Source of the DNA: Mesorhizobium atlanticum
GTDB taxonomy: Bacteria > Pseudomonadota > Alphaproteobacteria > Rhizobiales > Rhizobiaceae
Reading direction: 5' to 3'
DNA length: 64,000 bases
Assembly (NCBI RefSeq): GCF_003289965.1
Contig: NZ_QMBQ01000002.1
Coordinates: 62,001 to 126,000, forward strand
Shown here piece after piece: positions 31,183-39,294 of this stretch (its first letter is position 1; every line of letters begins with the position of its first letter). Under the pieces are notes generated by a model. That model did not search any database. It was not told the origin of the DNA and saw only the letters and a list, made by a program, of their open reading frames with translations. Position numbers and translations under genes: made by a program.

Positions 31183-31201
31183 ATTCTGGGAGGAAGCCGA
31201 A

Positions 31202-32440
31202 ATGCGATATAAATTCCTGACCGCCGCCTTTGCTGCGACGGTCGCGCTCAACTTCGCCGGTCCGGCGGCCGCTACCGACCTGGAGGTCACCCATTGGTGG
31301 ACTTCGGGCGGCGAAGCTGCGGCGGTGGCCGAGCTTGCCAAAGCATTCGACGCGACGGGCAATCACTGGGTCGACGGCGCCATCGCCGGCTCCGGCGGCA
31401 CGGCGCGTCCGATCATGATCAGCCGCATCACCGGCGGCGACCCGATGGGCGCCACGCAGTTCAACCACGGCCGACAGGCGGAGGAACTGGTGCAGGCCGG
31501 GCTGATGCGCGACCTCACCGATATCGCCACCAAGGACAAGTGGACCGAGATCGTGCGGCCGAAGAGCCTGCTCGACAGCTGCACCATCGACGGCAAGATC
31601 TATTGCGTGCCGGTCAACATCCATTCCTGGCAATGGCTGTGGCTGTCGAACGAGGCCTTCCAGAAGGCTGGCGTGCCGACGCCGAAGGACTGGAATGAAT
31701 TCGTGGCCGCCGCTCCGGCGCTGGAGAAGGCCGGCATCATCCCGCTCGCGGTCGGTGGTCAGCCCTGGCAGGCATCGGGTGCCTTCGACGTGCTGCTGGC
31801 CGCGGTCGGCGGCACCGACACCTTCCTCAAGGTCTACAAGGACAAGGACGCCAAATTCGCCGCCGGTCCCGAGATCGCCAAGGTGTTCAAGGCGGCGGAC
31901 GATGCCCGCAAGATGGCCAAGAACACCAATGTGCAGGACTGGAACCAGGCCACCAACCTGGTCATCACCGGCAAGGCCGGCGGCCAGATCATGGGCGATT
32001 GGGCGCAGGGCGAGTTCCAGGTCGCCGGCAAGACCGCCGGTAAGGACTATACCTGCCTGCCCGGCCTCGGCCTGAACGAGGTGATCGCCACGGGCGGCGA
32101 TGCCTTCTATTTCCCGCGGCTCAAGGACGAAGCGAAATCCAAGGCGCAGGAGGTGCTGGCCGAGACGCTGCTCGATCCCAAGACCCAGGTCGCCTTCAAC
32201 CTCAAGAAGGGCTCGCTGCCGGTGCGCGGCGACGTCGACCTCAACGCGGCGAACGACTGCATGAAGAAGGGTCTTGCCATCCTCGCCAAGGGCGCAGTCA
32301 TTCCATGGACGGACCAGCTGCTCTCGCAGGACAGCCAGAAGCAGAAGGAGGACCTGTTCTCAGAATTCTTCGCCAAGCCCGACATGAGCGTCGAAGAGGC
32401 GCAGAAGCGCTTCGCCGACATCATCGCTTCGGCCGACTGA
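31202..32440 (+). CDS. CUT1 sugar ABC transporter substrate-binding protein
   Basis: A 412-residue periplasmic protein of the MalE/glucose-binding class. A signal peptide (hydrophobic about 7-22, cleavage near AAA-TD) is followed by LEVTHWWTSGGEAAAVAELAKAFD, typical of rhizobial CUT1 proteins that bind glucose, mannose or glucosides. NIHSWQWLWLSNEAFQKAG and GQIMGDWAQGEFQVAG are other family segments. GGGAGGAA precedes the ATG. It is the first gene of an operon with two permeases, an ATPase and catabolic enzymes, controlled by the divergent LacI-type repressor. Confidence 0.9.
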   Translation: MRYKFLTAAFAATVALNFAGPAAATDLEVTHWWTSGGEAAAVAELAKAFDATGNHWVDGAIAGSGGTARPIMISRITGGDPMGATQFNHGRQAEELVQAGLMRDLTDIATKDKWTEIVRPKSLLDSCTIDGKIYCVPVNIHSWQWLWLSNEAFQKAGVPTPKDWNEFVAAAPALEKAGIIPLAVGGQPWQASGAFDVLLAAVGGTDTFLKVYKDKDAKFAAGPEIAKVFKAADDARKMAKNTNVQDWNQATNLVITGKAGGQIMGDWAQGEFQVAGKTAGKDYTCLPGLGLNEVIATGGDAFYFPRLKDEAKSKAQEVLAETLLDPKTQVAFNLKKGSLPVRGDVDLNAANDCMKKGLAILAKGAVIPWTDQLLSQDSQKQKEDLFSEFFAKPDMSVEEAQKRFADIIASAD

Positions 32441-32518
32441 TCGACGGCGCCCCCGCCAACTCCCGACCCCAGCCTATCGGGGCCGGGAGCCCGACGTCTC
32501 ATTGTCCGGCTGCCTTAA

Positions 32519-33412
32519 ATGAGCAACAGCGAACGCCCCAACCAGCTTTTCCGCAACCTCAACGCCAAGATCGCGTCGATCCCGATGGTGCTCACCGCGC
32601 TGGTGGTGTTCGTCGGCGGCACGGCCTGGACGGTGCTCTATTCCTTCACCAATTCGAAGCTTTTGCCGCGGCTCAACTTCGTCGGGCTCGACCAGTATCA
32701 CCGGCTCTGGTCGACATCGCGCTGGCTGGTCTCGATCGAGAACCTCTTGATCTATGGCGTGATCTCGCTGGTGTTCTCGCTGGTCATCGGTTTCTTGCTG
32801 GCGGCGCTTCTCGACCAGAAGATCCGCTTCGAGGACACGTTCCGCACCATCTTCCTCTATCCCTTCGCGCTGTCCTTCATCGTCACCGGGCTGGTCTGGC
32901 AATGGCTGCTCAATCCGGATTTCGGCGTGCAGCGCGTTGTGCGCGACCTCGGCTGGACGAGCTTCAGCTTCGACCCGCTCTATAATTCCAGCATCGTCAT
33001 CTACGGCATCTCGATCGCGGCACTTTGGCAAGGCACGGGGCTCATCATGTGCCTGATGCTCGCCGGCCTGCGCGGCATCGACGAGGATATCTGGAAGGCG
33101 GCGAGAGTGGACGGCATTCCCGCCTGGAAGACGTATCTCTTCATCATCATCCCGATGATGCGGCCGGTGTTCATCACCACGCTGGTGATCATCGCCGCCG
33201 GTATCGTCAAGGTCTACGATCTTGTCGTGGCGCAGACCAGCGGCGGCCCCGGCATCGCATCCGAAGTGCCGGCGAAATATGTCTACGATTACATGTTCTT
33301 CGCCCAGAATCTCGGCCAGGGCTTCGCCGCCTCGACCATGATGCTGTTGTCGGTGGTGATCGTTATCGTGCCCTGGGCCTATCTCGAATTCGGAGGCAAG
33401 AAGCGTGGCTGA
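32519..33412 (+). CDS. CUT1 sugar ABC transporter permease, MalF type
   Basis: A 297-residue inner-membrane permease with about six hydrophobic helices. The EAA-type coupling loop is visible as IWKAARVDGIPAWKTYLFIIIP (about 197-218), which contacts the ATPase. It lies 78 bp after the binding-protein gene, a usual place for differential expression, and overlaps the next permease gene by 8 bp. It forms the heterodimeric channel with that protein. Confidence 0.92.
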   Translation: MSNSERPNQLFRNLNAKIASIPMVLTALVVFVGGTAWTVLYSFTNSKLLPRLNFVGLDQYHRLWSTSRWLVSIENLLIYGVISLVFSLVIGFLLAALLDQKIRFEDTFRTIFLYPFALSFIVTGLVWQWLLNPDFGVQRVVRDLGWTSFSFDPLYNSSIVIYGISIAALWQGTGLIMCLMLAGLRGIDEDIWKAARVDGIPAWKTYLFIIIPMMRPVFITTLVIIAAGIVKVYDLVVAQTSGGPGIASEVPAKYVYDYMFFAQNLGQGFAASTMMLLSVVIVIVPWAYLEFGGKKRG

Positions 33413-34337
33413 CGTCGCCTCCCTGTCCCCCGGCGCCGAAGCGCTCAGGCGCGGTGCCACTGGCCCCAGCGGCCCGAAGCCGCGGCATGTGCTGTCGCGC
33501 CGCAACATCTTCCTTTACGGCACGCTGATCGTCGTGGCGCTCTACTATCTCTTGCCGCTCTACGTGATGATCGTCACGTCGCTGAAGGGCATGCCCGAGA
33601 TTCGCCTCGGCAACATCTTCTCGCCGCCGGTGGAGATCACTTTCGAGCCCTGGGTGAAGGCCTGGGCGACCGCCTGCACCGGGCTCAATTGCGACGGGCT
33701 GTCGCGCGGCTTCTGGAACTCGGTGCGCATCACCGTGCCGTCGGTGATCCTGTCGATCGCGATCGCCTCGGTGAACGGCTACGCGCTGGCCAACTGGCGC
33801 TTCAAGGGCGCCGACACCTTCTTCATCATCCTGATCGTCGGCGCCTTCATCCCCTATCAGGTGATGATCTACCCGATCGTCATCATCCTGCGCGAAATCG
33901 GCATCTACGGCTCGCTGACCGGGCTGGTGATCGTGCATTCGATCTTCGGCATGCCGATCCTGACGCTCTTGTTCCGAAACTATTTCACCTCGATGCCGGA
34001 GGAGCTGTTCCGCGCCGCGCGCGTCGACGGCGCCGGCTTCTGGGGCATCTATCTGCGCATCATGCTGCCGATGTCGCTGCCGATCTTCGTCGTCGCCATC
34101 ATCCTGCAGGTGACAGGCATCTGGAACGACTTCCTGTTCGGCGTCGTCTATACCCGCCCCGACACTTACCCGATGACGGTGCAGCTCAACAACATCGTCA
34201 ACTCGGTCCAGGGCGTGAAGGAATACAACGTCAACATGGCCGCGACCATCCTGACCGGCCTTGTTCCGCTGATCGTCTACTTCGTTTCCGGCAAGCTCTT
34301 CGTGCGCGGCATCGCCGCCGGCGCGGTGAAAGGATGA
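33405..34337 (+). CDS. CUT1 sugar ABC transporter permease, MalG type
   Basis: A 310-residue permease with a GTG start at 33405, preceded by GGAGG inside the end of the first permease gene (8-bp overlap, translational coupling). Six predicted membrane helices. The coupling loop ELFRAARVDGAGFWGIYLRIMLP (about 203-225) matches MalG-type proteins, and the C-terminal segment LFVRGIAAGAVKG is typical of the family. The stop overlaps the ATPase start region. Confidence 0.92.
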   Translation: MADVASLSPGAEALRRGATGPSGPKPRHVLSRRNIFLYGTLIVVALYYLLPLYVMIVTSLKGMPEIRLGNIFSPPVEITFEPWVKAWATACTGLNCDGLSRGFWNSVRITVPSVILSIAIASVNGYALANWRFKGADTFFIILIVGAFIPYQVMIYPIVIILREIGIYGSLTGLVIVHSIFGMPILTLLFRNYFTSMPEELFRAARVDGAGFWGIYLRIMLPMSLPIFVVAIILQVTGIWNDFLFGVVYTRPDTYPMTVQLNNIVNSVQGVKEYNVNMAATILTGLVPLIVYFVSGKLFVRGIAAGAVKG

Positions 34338-35446
34338 TGATGGCCGCCGACATCGCCAACCCCAGCGTTTCGATCCAGGACCTGTCGCTCAATTTCGGCG
34401 CCGTCTCGGTGCTGCAGACGCTCAACCTGGATGTCGCCGAGGGCGAGTTCATCGTGCTGCTCGGCCCGTCCGGCTGCGGCAAGTCGACCTTGCTCAACTG
34501 CATCGCCGGGCTGCTCGACATTTCGGACGGGCGCATCTTCATCAAGGGCAAGAATGTCACCTGGGAGGAGCCGAAGGACCGCGGCATCGGCATGGTGTTC
34601 CAGTCCTACGCGCTCTATCCGCAGATGACGGTGGAGAAGAACCTTTCCTTCGGCCTGCGCGTCGCCGGCGTGCCGAAGGAGGAGATCGCCAAACGCATCG
34701 CGCGCGCCGCCGAGATCCTGCAGATCGAGCCGCTGCTGCAGAGGAAGCCCTCGGCGCTTTCGGGCGGCCAGCGCCAGCGCGTGGCGATCGGCCGGGCGCT
34801 GGTGCGCGACGTCGACGTCTTCCTGTTCGACGAGCCGCTGTCCAATCTCGACGCCAAGCTGCGTTCGGAATTGCGTGTCGAGATCAAGCTTTTGCACCGG
34901 CGCTTGCAGAACACGATGATCTACGTCACCCACGACCAGATCGAGGCCATGACACTGGCGGACCGCATCGCTGTCATGAGAGGCGGGGTCATCCAGCAGC
35001 TCGATGCGCCGCAGACGATCTACAACCGCCCCGTCAACCGCTTCGTTGCCGGCTTCCTCGGGTCGCCGGCGATGAATTTCCTCAAGGGCGAGTTGGAGGC
35101 GGGCGCCGTCCCCGTCTTCAAAGCGGACGGCGTGTCGGTGTCGCTCGGCCGCTATCAATTCGACGGCGACGGTGGCCCGGCCGCCAAGCCTTGCATCTTC
35201 GGCATCCGGCCTGAGCACATCGCCTTCGGCGACGCCGCCCAGGCAATGCCGTTCACCGCCGAGTCGACAGTCGAGATCGTCGATCCGATGGGCTCCGACA
35301 CGCTGGTGTGGACCAAGCTCGGCGGCCAGATCATCTCCGTCCGCGTCGAAGCGGATAAGACGCTGCGCAACGGCGATGCGATCCGCATCGGCTTCGATCC
35401 AGCGCGCGCCTCGCTGTTCGACGCGCAAACCGACAATCGCCTCTAG
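34337..35446 (+). CDS. CUT1 sugar ABC transporter ATP-binding protein (UgpC/MsmK type)
   Basis: About 369 residues. The cassette has Walker A (GPSGCGKST), Q-loop (MVFQSYALYP), signature (LSGGQRQR), Walker B (VFLFDEP) and H-loop (YVTHDQIEAM). It is followed by a C-terminal regulatory OB-fold (TOBE) domain (about 240-369, with FGIRPEHI). Three consecutive ATG codons (34334, 34337, 34340) overlap the permease stop; AAAGG favours one of the last two. It energises the two upstream permeases and belongs to the multi-sugar ATPase type. Confidence 0.92.
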   Translation: MMAADIANPSVSIQDLSLNFGAVSVLQTLNLDVAEGEFIVLLGPSGCGKSTLLNCIAGLLDISDGRIFIKGKNVTWEEPKDRGIGMVFQSYALYPQMTVEKNLSFGLRVAGVPKEEIAKRIARAAEILQIEPLLQRKPSALSGGQRQRVAIGRALVRDVDVFLFDEPLSNLDAKLRSELRVEIKLLHRRLQNTMIYVTHDQIEAMTLADRIAVMRGGVIQQLDAPQTIYNRPVNRFVAGFLGSPAMNFLKGELEAGAVPVFKADGVSVSLGRYQFDGDGGPAAKPCIFGIRPEHIAFGDAAQAMPFTAESTVEIVDPMGSDTLVWTKLGGQIISVRVEADKTLRNGDAIRIGFDPARASLFDAQTDNRL

Positions 35447-35485
35447 CTCCGAAAAAATATCCCCCAAGCAGAACGGACAGGACAG

Positions 35486-36238
35486 ATGAACTGGTCATTC
35501 CAACTCTACAGCGCCCGCAATTTCCAGCCATGGGACGGCGTGGTGAAGATGCTCGGCGAGCTCGGCTACAAGCAAGTCGAGGGCTTCGGCGGCGTCTATG
35601 ACGATCCCAAGGCGTTCCGCGCCGAGCTCGACAAGAACGGCCTTGCAATGCCGACCGGGCATTTCTCGATCGACGCGCTGGAAAACGACTTCGACGGCGT
35701 GCGCAAAATCGCCGACGCGCTCGGCATCACACTCTTGATTTGTCCCTATCTGATGCCTGATCAGCGCCCCTCCGATGCCGCCGGCTGGCGCGGCTTCGGC
35801 GAGCGACTCGCCAAGGTGGGCGAGAGGGCGAAGAAGGCCGGCTACGGCTTTGCCTGGCACAACCATGATTTCGAGTTCAAGGCGCTTGCCGACGGCTCGC
35901 TGCCGCAGGACCATATCCTGTCCGCCGCACCCGACATCGGCTGGGAAATGGACGTCGCCTGGGTGATCCGCGGCGGCGCCGATCCGCTGCCCTGGATCGA
36001 AAAGCACCGCAAGCGCATCGTCGCCGTCCACGTCAAGGACATCGCCAAGCCCGGCGAGGGGCTGGATGAGGACGGCTGGTCCGATGTCGGTCATGGCACG
36101 ATCGACTGGGCGGGCCTGTTCAAGACATTGCGTGCCAAGAGCGCGGCACAGTATTTCATCATGGAACAGGACAACCCCAACGACATCGAGCGCTATGCCC
36201 GGCGCTCGATCGCGGCAGCCAAGAGCTGGCAGGAGTAA
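35486..36238 (+). CDS. Sugar phosphate isomerase/epimerase family protein
   Basis: A 250-residue TIM-barrel protein of the xylose-isomerase-like superfamily. Likely metal-binding segments are WHNHDFEF (about 124-131), GWEMDVAW (about 152-159), VAVHVKDIA (about 177-185) and FIMEQDN (about 230-236). It follows the transporter ATPase by 39 bp and precedes a Gfo/Idh/MocA gene by 5 bp, so it is part of the same operon. In such pairs the isomerase typically acts on a keto-sugar or inositol derivative made by the dehydrogenase. The specific reaction is unknown. Confidence 0.82.
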   Translation: MNWSFQLYSARNFQPWDGVVKMLGELGYKQVEGFGGVYDDPKAFRAELDKNGLAMPTGHFSIDALENDFDGVRKIADALGITLLICPYLMPDQRPSDAAGWRGFGERLAKVGERAKKAGYGFAWHNHDFEFKALADGSLPQDHILSAAPDIGWEMDVAWVIRGGADPLPWIEKHRKRIVAVHVKDIAKPGEGLDEDGWSDVGHGTIDWAGLFKTLRAKSAAQYFIMEQDNPNDIERYARRSIAAAKSWQE

Positions 36239-36243
36239 TTGAA

Positions 36244-37386
36244 ATGGCAGACAAGCTTGGCGTCGGCGTCATCGGCTGCGGCAACATCTCGAAGGCGTAT
36301 TTCTCGCTGGCGCCGCTGTTCCGCGGCATCAAGATGCGGGCCTGCGCGGATATCAACATGGATGCGGCGAAAGCGCGGGCAAAGGAGTTCAAGCTGCGCG
36401 CCGAGACGGTCGACGACCTTCTCAATGACGACGAGATCGACATCGTCGTCAATCTGACGATCCCGGCCGTGCACTACGAAATCTCGAAAGCGGTGCTCGA
36501 TGCCGGCAAGCACGTCTATTCGGAAAAGCCGTTCGTGCTGTCGATCGAGGAAGGGCTCGATCTCAAAAAACGGGCCGGGAAGAAGGGCCTGCGCATCGGT
36601 TCGGCGCCGGACACCTTCCTCGGCGGTGCGCACCAGCTGGTGCGCGACCTCATCGACAGCGGCAAGATCGGCAAGATCACCAGCGGCACCTGCCATGTGA
36701 TGGGCCACGGCATGGAGCACTGGCACCCCAATCCGGATTTCTTCTTCCAGCCGGGCGCCGGCCCGGTGCTGGATATCGGCCCTTACTATGTCACCAACCT
36801 GATCCAGCTGATCGGACCGGTGAAACAGGTGGCCGCCTTCGCGACGACACCGGCCAAGGAGCGCACGATCTCGTCGAAACCGAGGGCGGGTGAAAAAATC
36901 CCGGTCAACACACCGACCACGATCCATGCGCTGCTCGAATTCGCGAATGGCGCGGTGATCACGCTCAACACCTCCTGGGACGTCTGGAGCCACGGTCACG
37001 CGCCGATGGAACTCTACGGCGAGTTGGGCACCGTCTTCGTGCCGGATCCGAATTTCTTCGGCGGCGAGGTGCGCTTCACCGACGCGGCCAAGCCGGTGAA
37101 GAAGCTGCCGAAATGGAACCATCCGTTCGGCGTGCCGAACGAGATGCACGGCCAGGGCATGATGGCCAATTACCGCACCGCCGGGCTTGCCGACATGGCG
37201 ATCGCGATCACCGAAGGGCGGCCGCACCGCTGCTCGATGGAGCTGGCGCTGCACGCCGTGGATGTGATGACCGGCATACTGCGTTCCGGAGAAAGCGGAA
37301 AATACGTCGCCATGCAGACGAGCTGCGAGCGGCCGGCCGCGCTCGGCGTCAAGGACGCGAAGGCGCTGCTGGCGAAAAAAAACTAG
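36244..37386 (+). CDS. Gfo/Idh/MocA family oxidoreductase
   Basis: A 380-residue dehydrogenase. The N-terminal Rossmann loop is VIGCGNISKAYF (about 9-20) and the conserved VYSEKPFVLS contains the catalytic-region lysine. The substrate domain includes GPVLDIGPYYVTNLI, with the usual Asp. It is tightly linked to the preceding isomerase gene and to the CUT1 transporter, and a REP-like palindrome lies after its stop. It likely oxidises the imported sugar or glycoside, possibly at C3 as in trehalose- and glucoside-degrading rhizobial operons; that specificity is only a guess. Confidence 0.86.
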   Translation: MADKLGVGVIGCGNISKAYFSLAPLFRGIKMRACADINMDAAKARAKEFKLRAETVDDLLNDDEIDIVVNLTIPAVHYEISKAVLDAGKHVYSEKPFVLSIEEGLDLKKRAGKKGLRIGSAPDTFLGGAHQLVRDLIDSGKIGKITSGTCHVMGHGMEHWHPNPDFFFQPGAGPVLDIGPYYVTNLIQLIGPVKQVAAFATTPAKERTISSKPRAGEKIPVNTPTTIHALLEFANGAVITLNTSWDVWSHGHAPMELYGELGTVFVPDPNFFGGEVRFTDAAKPVKKLPKWNHPFGVPNEMHGQGMMANYRTAGLADMAIAITEGRPHRCSMELALHAVDVMTGILRSGESGKYVAMQTSCERPAALGVKDAKALLAKKN

Positions 37387-37392
37387 GTGGCA

Positions 37393-37428
37393 ACCCCTCT
37401 CCCCGTTTCGGCGGGGAGAGGGTAGGGT
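37393..37428. repeat. Inverted repeat CCCTCTCCCC/GGGGAGAGGG after the Gfo/Idh gene
   Basis: A GC-rich hairpin centred on CGTTTCGGCG, flanked by AACCC/GGGTT-like outer pairing, begins about 6 bp after the stop codon. It may terminate or slow transcription, though no clear U-run follows. It resembles half of a family A repeat. Confidence 0.6.
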
Positions 37429-37462
37429 TGGGGCAAGCATCGATTCAATTGACCCCTGAGCC

Positions 37463-37511
37463 GAGCATGAAGTCGCCCGAAAACCGCTCCAGACTTTTCG
37501 ACTTCATGCTC
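37463..37511. repeat. REP-like palindrome with perfect 13-bp arms, family B
   Basis: GAGCATGAAGTCG (37463-37475) and CGACTTCATGCTC (37499-37511) are perfect inverted arms around a CCGAAAACCGC-containing loop. It separates the Gfo/Idh and aldo/keto reductase genes. Confidence 0.8.
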
Positions 37512-37554
37512 TAGCGGCGCTCGCGGCGCCGCTTCGATTCCGAGGATTTTCCCC

Positions 37555-38601
37555 ATGCCGTATATCGCCGCCGAGAACCGCTACGAGAAGATGATCTATA
37601 ACCGCTGCGGCCGGTCCGGCTTGAAGCTGCCGGCGATCTCGCTCGGGCTGTGGCACAATTTCGGCAACGACACGCCGCACTGGACCAAGCAGGCGATCGT
37701 GCGCAAGGCCTTCGACCTCGGCATCACGCATTTCGACCTCGCCAACAATTACGGCCCGCCGCCCGGCTCGGCGGAAACCGCGTTCGGCGAGATCCTGCGC
37801 ACGGATTTCGCCGCTCACCGCGACGAGATGATCATCTCGACCAAGGCGGGCTACGAGATGTGGGCTGGCCCGTATGGCGAATGGGGCAGCCGCAAATATG
37901 TGCTGGCGAGTCTCGACCAGAGCCTGAAGCGCATGGGGCTCGACTATGTCGACATCTTCTATTCGCACCGTTTCGATCCCGAGACGCCGCTGGAAGAGAC
38001 GATGGGCGCGCTCGACCACGCGGTGCGTTCCGGCAAGGCGCTCTATGCCGGCATCTCGTCCTACAATTCGCAGCGCACGCGCGAGGCGGCCGACATTTTG
38101 CGGCAGCTCGGCACGCCCTGTCTGATCCACCAGCCGAGCTATTCGATGCTCAACCGCTGGGTCGAGGAGGACGGGCTGCTCGACACGCTGGAGGGGCTGG
38201 GTATCGGCTCGATCGTTTTCTCGCCGCTGGCGCAAGGCATGCTCACCGACAAATATCTCGGCGGCATCCCCGAGGGCAGCCGCGCGTCCCAAGGCAAGTC
38301 GCTCAGGCCGGCCTTCATCAACGACAAGTCGATCGCCAACATCAAGGCGCTCAATGAAATCGCCAAGAAGCGCGGCCAGACGCTGGCGCAGATGGCGCTG
38401 GCCTGGGTGCTGCGCAAGGGTCGCGTGACCACGGCGCTGATCGGCGCCAGCCGGCCGGAACAGGTCGAGGATTGCGTCGGCGCGCTCAAGGCGCTGGAAT
38501 TCAGCGATGCCGAGCTTGCCGAGATCGACACCTACGCACGCGAGTCCGACATCAACCTGTGGGCCGCCTCCGCCGAACGCAAGGGGCCGCCGCGCAAGTA
38601 A
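37555..38601 (+). CDS. Aldo/keto reductase, L-glyceraldehyde 3-phosphate reductase (YghZ) type
   Basis: A 348-residue aldo/keto reductase close to E. coli YghZ (AKR14). The catalytic tetrad is D61, Y66, K97 and H138, seen in FDLANNYGPPPGSAE, STKAGYEMWAGPYG and YSHRFD. The C-terminal NADPH site includes LIGASRPEQVEDCV. Its N-terminus (YIAAENRYEKMIYNRCGRSGLKLP) matches YghZ almost throughout. Predicted to reduce L-glyceraldehyde 3-phosphate or small aldehydes with NADPH. It lies 168 bp after the sugar operon, beyond two palindromes, so it may be separately expressed. Confidence 0.9.
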   Translation: MPYIAAENRYEKMIYNRCGRSGLKLPAISLGLWHNFGNDTPHWTKQAIVRKAFDLGITHFDLANNYGPPPGSAETAFGEILRTDFAAHRDEMIISTKAGYEMWAGPYGEWGSRKYVLASLDQSLKRMGLDYVDIFYSHRFDPETPLEETMGALDHAVRSGKALYAGISSYNSQRTREAADILRQLGTPCLIHQPSYSMLNRWVEEDGLLDTLEGLGIGSIVFSPLAQGMLTDKYLGGIPEGSRASQGKSLRPAFINDKSIANIKALNEIAKKRGQTLAQMALAWVLRKGRVTTALIGASRPEQVEDCVGALKALEFSDAELAEIDTYARESDINLWAASAERKGPPRK

Positions 38602-38733
38602 CCGGCGAACCGTCGCCGCCAGGCAGCACGGGCTGCGGAAACAGTGGCAAAATCACTCGTTCGTCGCTATCTCAGAGGAAATTGAAGTCCTTGGCATGCG
38701 GTCGCGCGTGCAAGCGTCGATTGGGCGAACAAA

Positions 38734-39138
38734 ATGACGGCAAGAGATGCGCTGACCAAGAACCAGCTCTGCGTGCTCGAGAAACTCGAGGCGTCCAGCG
38801 GGCCGCTCAGCGCCTACACGCTGCTCGACCAGTTGCGTGAGCGTGGTTTCCGGGCGCCGCTCCAGGTCTACCGGGCCCTCGACACGCTGGTGAAATCCGG
38901 CTTCGTGCACCGTCTCGAAAGCCTCAACTCCTTCGTCGCCTGCGCCGAGCCGCATGATCACAGCCATTCGATGACGGCCTTCGCCATCTGCGACAATTGC
39001 GGCCAGGTGACCGAGATGTCCGACCATGACGTCGACCACCGGCTGGACGAATGGGTGCGTTCGACGGGATTCGCGGCCAAGAAGGCGGTGATCGAGTTCC
39101 GCGGCGTGTGCGCCAAGTGCAGGGCTGAAGCGGCGTAA
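38734..39138 (+). CDS. zur: Fur-family zinc uptake regulator (Zur)
   Basis: A 134-residue Fur-family repressor. The winged helix (about 8-70) includes VYRALDTLVKSGFVHRLESLNSFVAC. A dimerisation domain holds the structural zinc site as C87-x2-C90 (CDNC) and C127-x2-C130 (CAKC), together with the regulatory HDHSH cluster. The four-Cys site, short length and His cluster fit Zur better than Fur or PerR. It would repress zinc-uptake genes when zinc is sufficient. No znuABC genes are in the window. It is followed by a long inverted-repeat element. Confidence 0.85.
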   Translation: MTARDALTKNQLCVLEKLEASSGPLSAYTLLDQLRERGFRAPLQVYRALDTLVKSGFVHRLESLNSFVACAEPHDHSHSMTAFAICDNCGQVTEMSDHDVDHRLDEWVRSTGFAAKKAVIEFRGVCAKCRAEAA

Positions 39139-39146
39139 GTACGCCG

Positions 39147-39285
39147 ATATTCAGGTGAGGCCGGCCTGCAAATGGCGGCTTCCTACGCTTCCGGTGCTCA
39201 CGTACTTTAAGTACGCTCCGCTCCGGTTCTCGGATGCCACCATTTTCGGCTCGGCCTGACCTGAATCTCGACGCACTTACTGGCG
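39147..39285. repeat. Inverted-repeat element, family C, between zur and polA
   Basis: The left part ATTCAGGTGAGGCCGGCC and the right part GGCTCGGCCTGACCTGAAT mirror each other around a GTACTTTAAGTAC centre. A related half (GCCGGCCTGCGAAAGGGCGG) appears at 57938-57958 between cysH and the DUF934 gene. It separates the convergent zur and polA genes. Confidence 0.65.
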
Positions 39286-39294
39286 TCGTGCCAG

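Larger units (their letters stand above)
30816..31201. other. Divergent regulatory region between LacI-type repressor and sugar operon (386 bp)
   Basis: It contains two identical LacI-type operators (listed separately) and the ribosome-binding site GGGAGGAA of the binding-protein gene. No supported ORF lies between. No -35/-10 pair is convincing enough to annotate. Confidence 0.5.

Noticed and set aside
33689-34336. Upstream extension of the transporter ATPase gene through the second permease gene
   Set aside because: The true frame begins at the ATG cluster 34334-34340; the preceding codons are out of frame with a well-supported permease.
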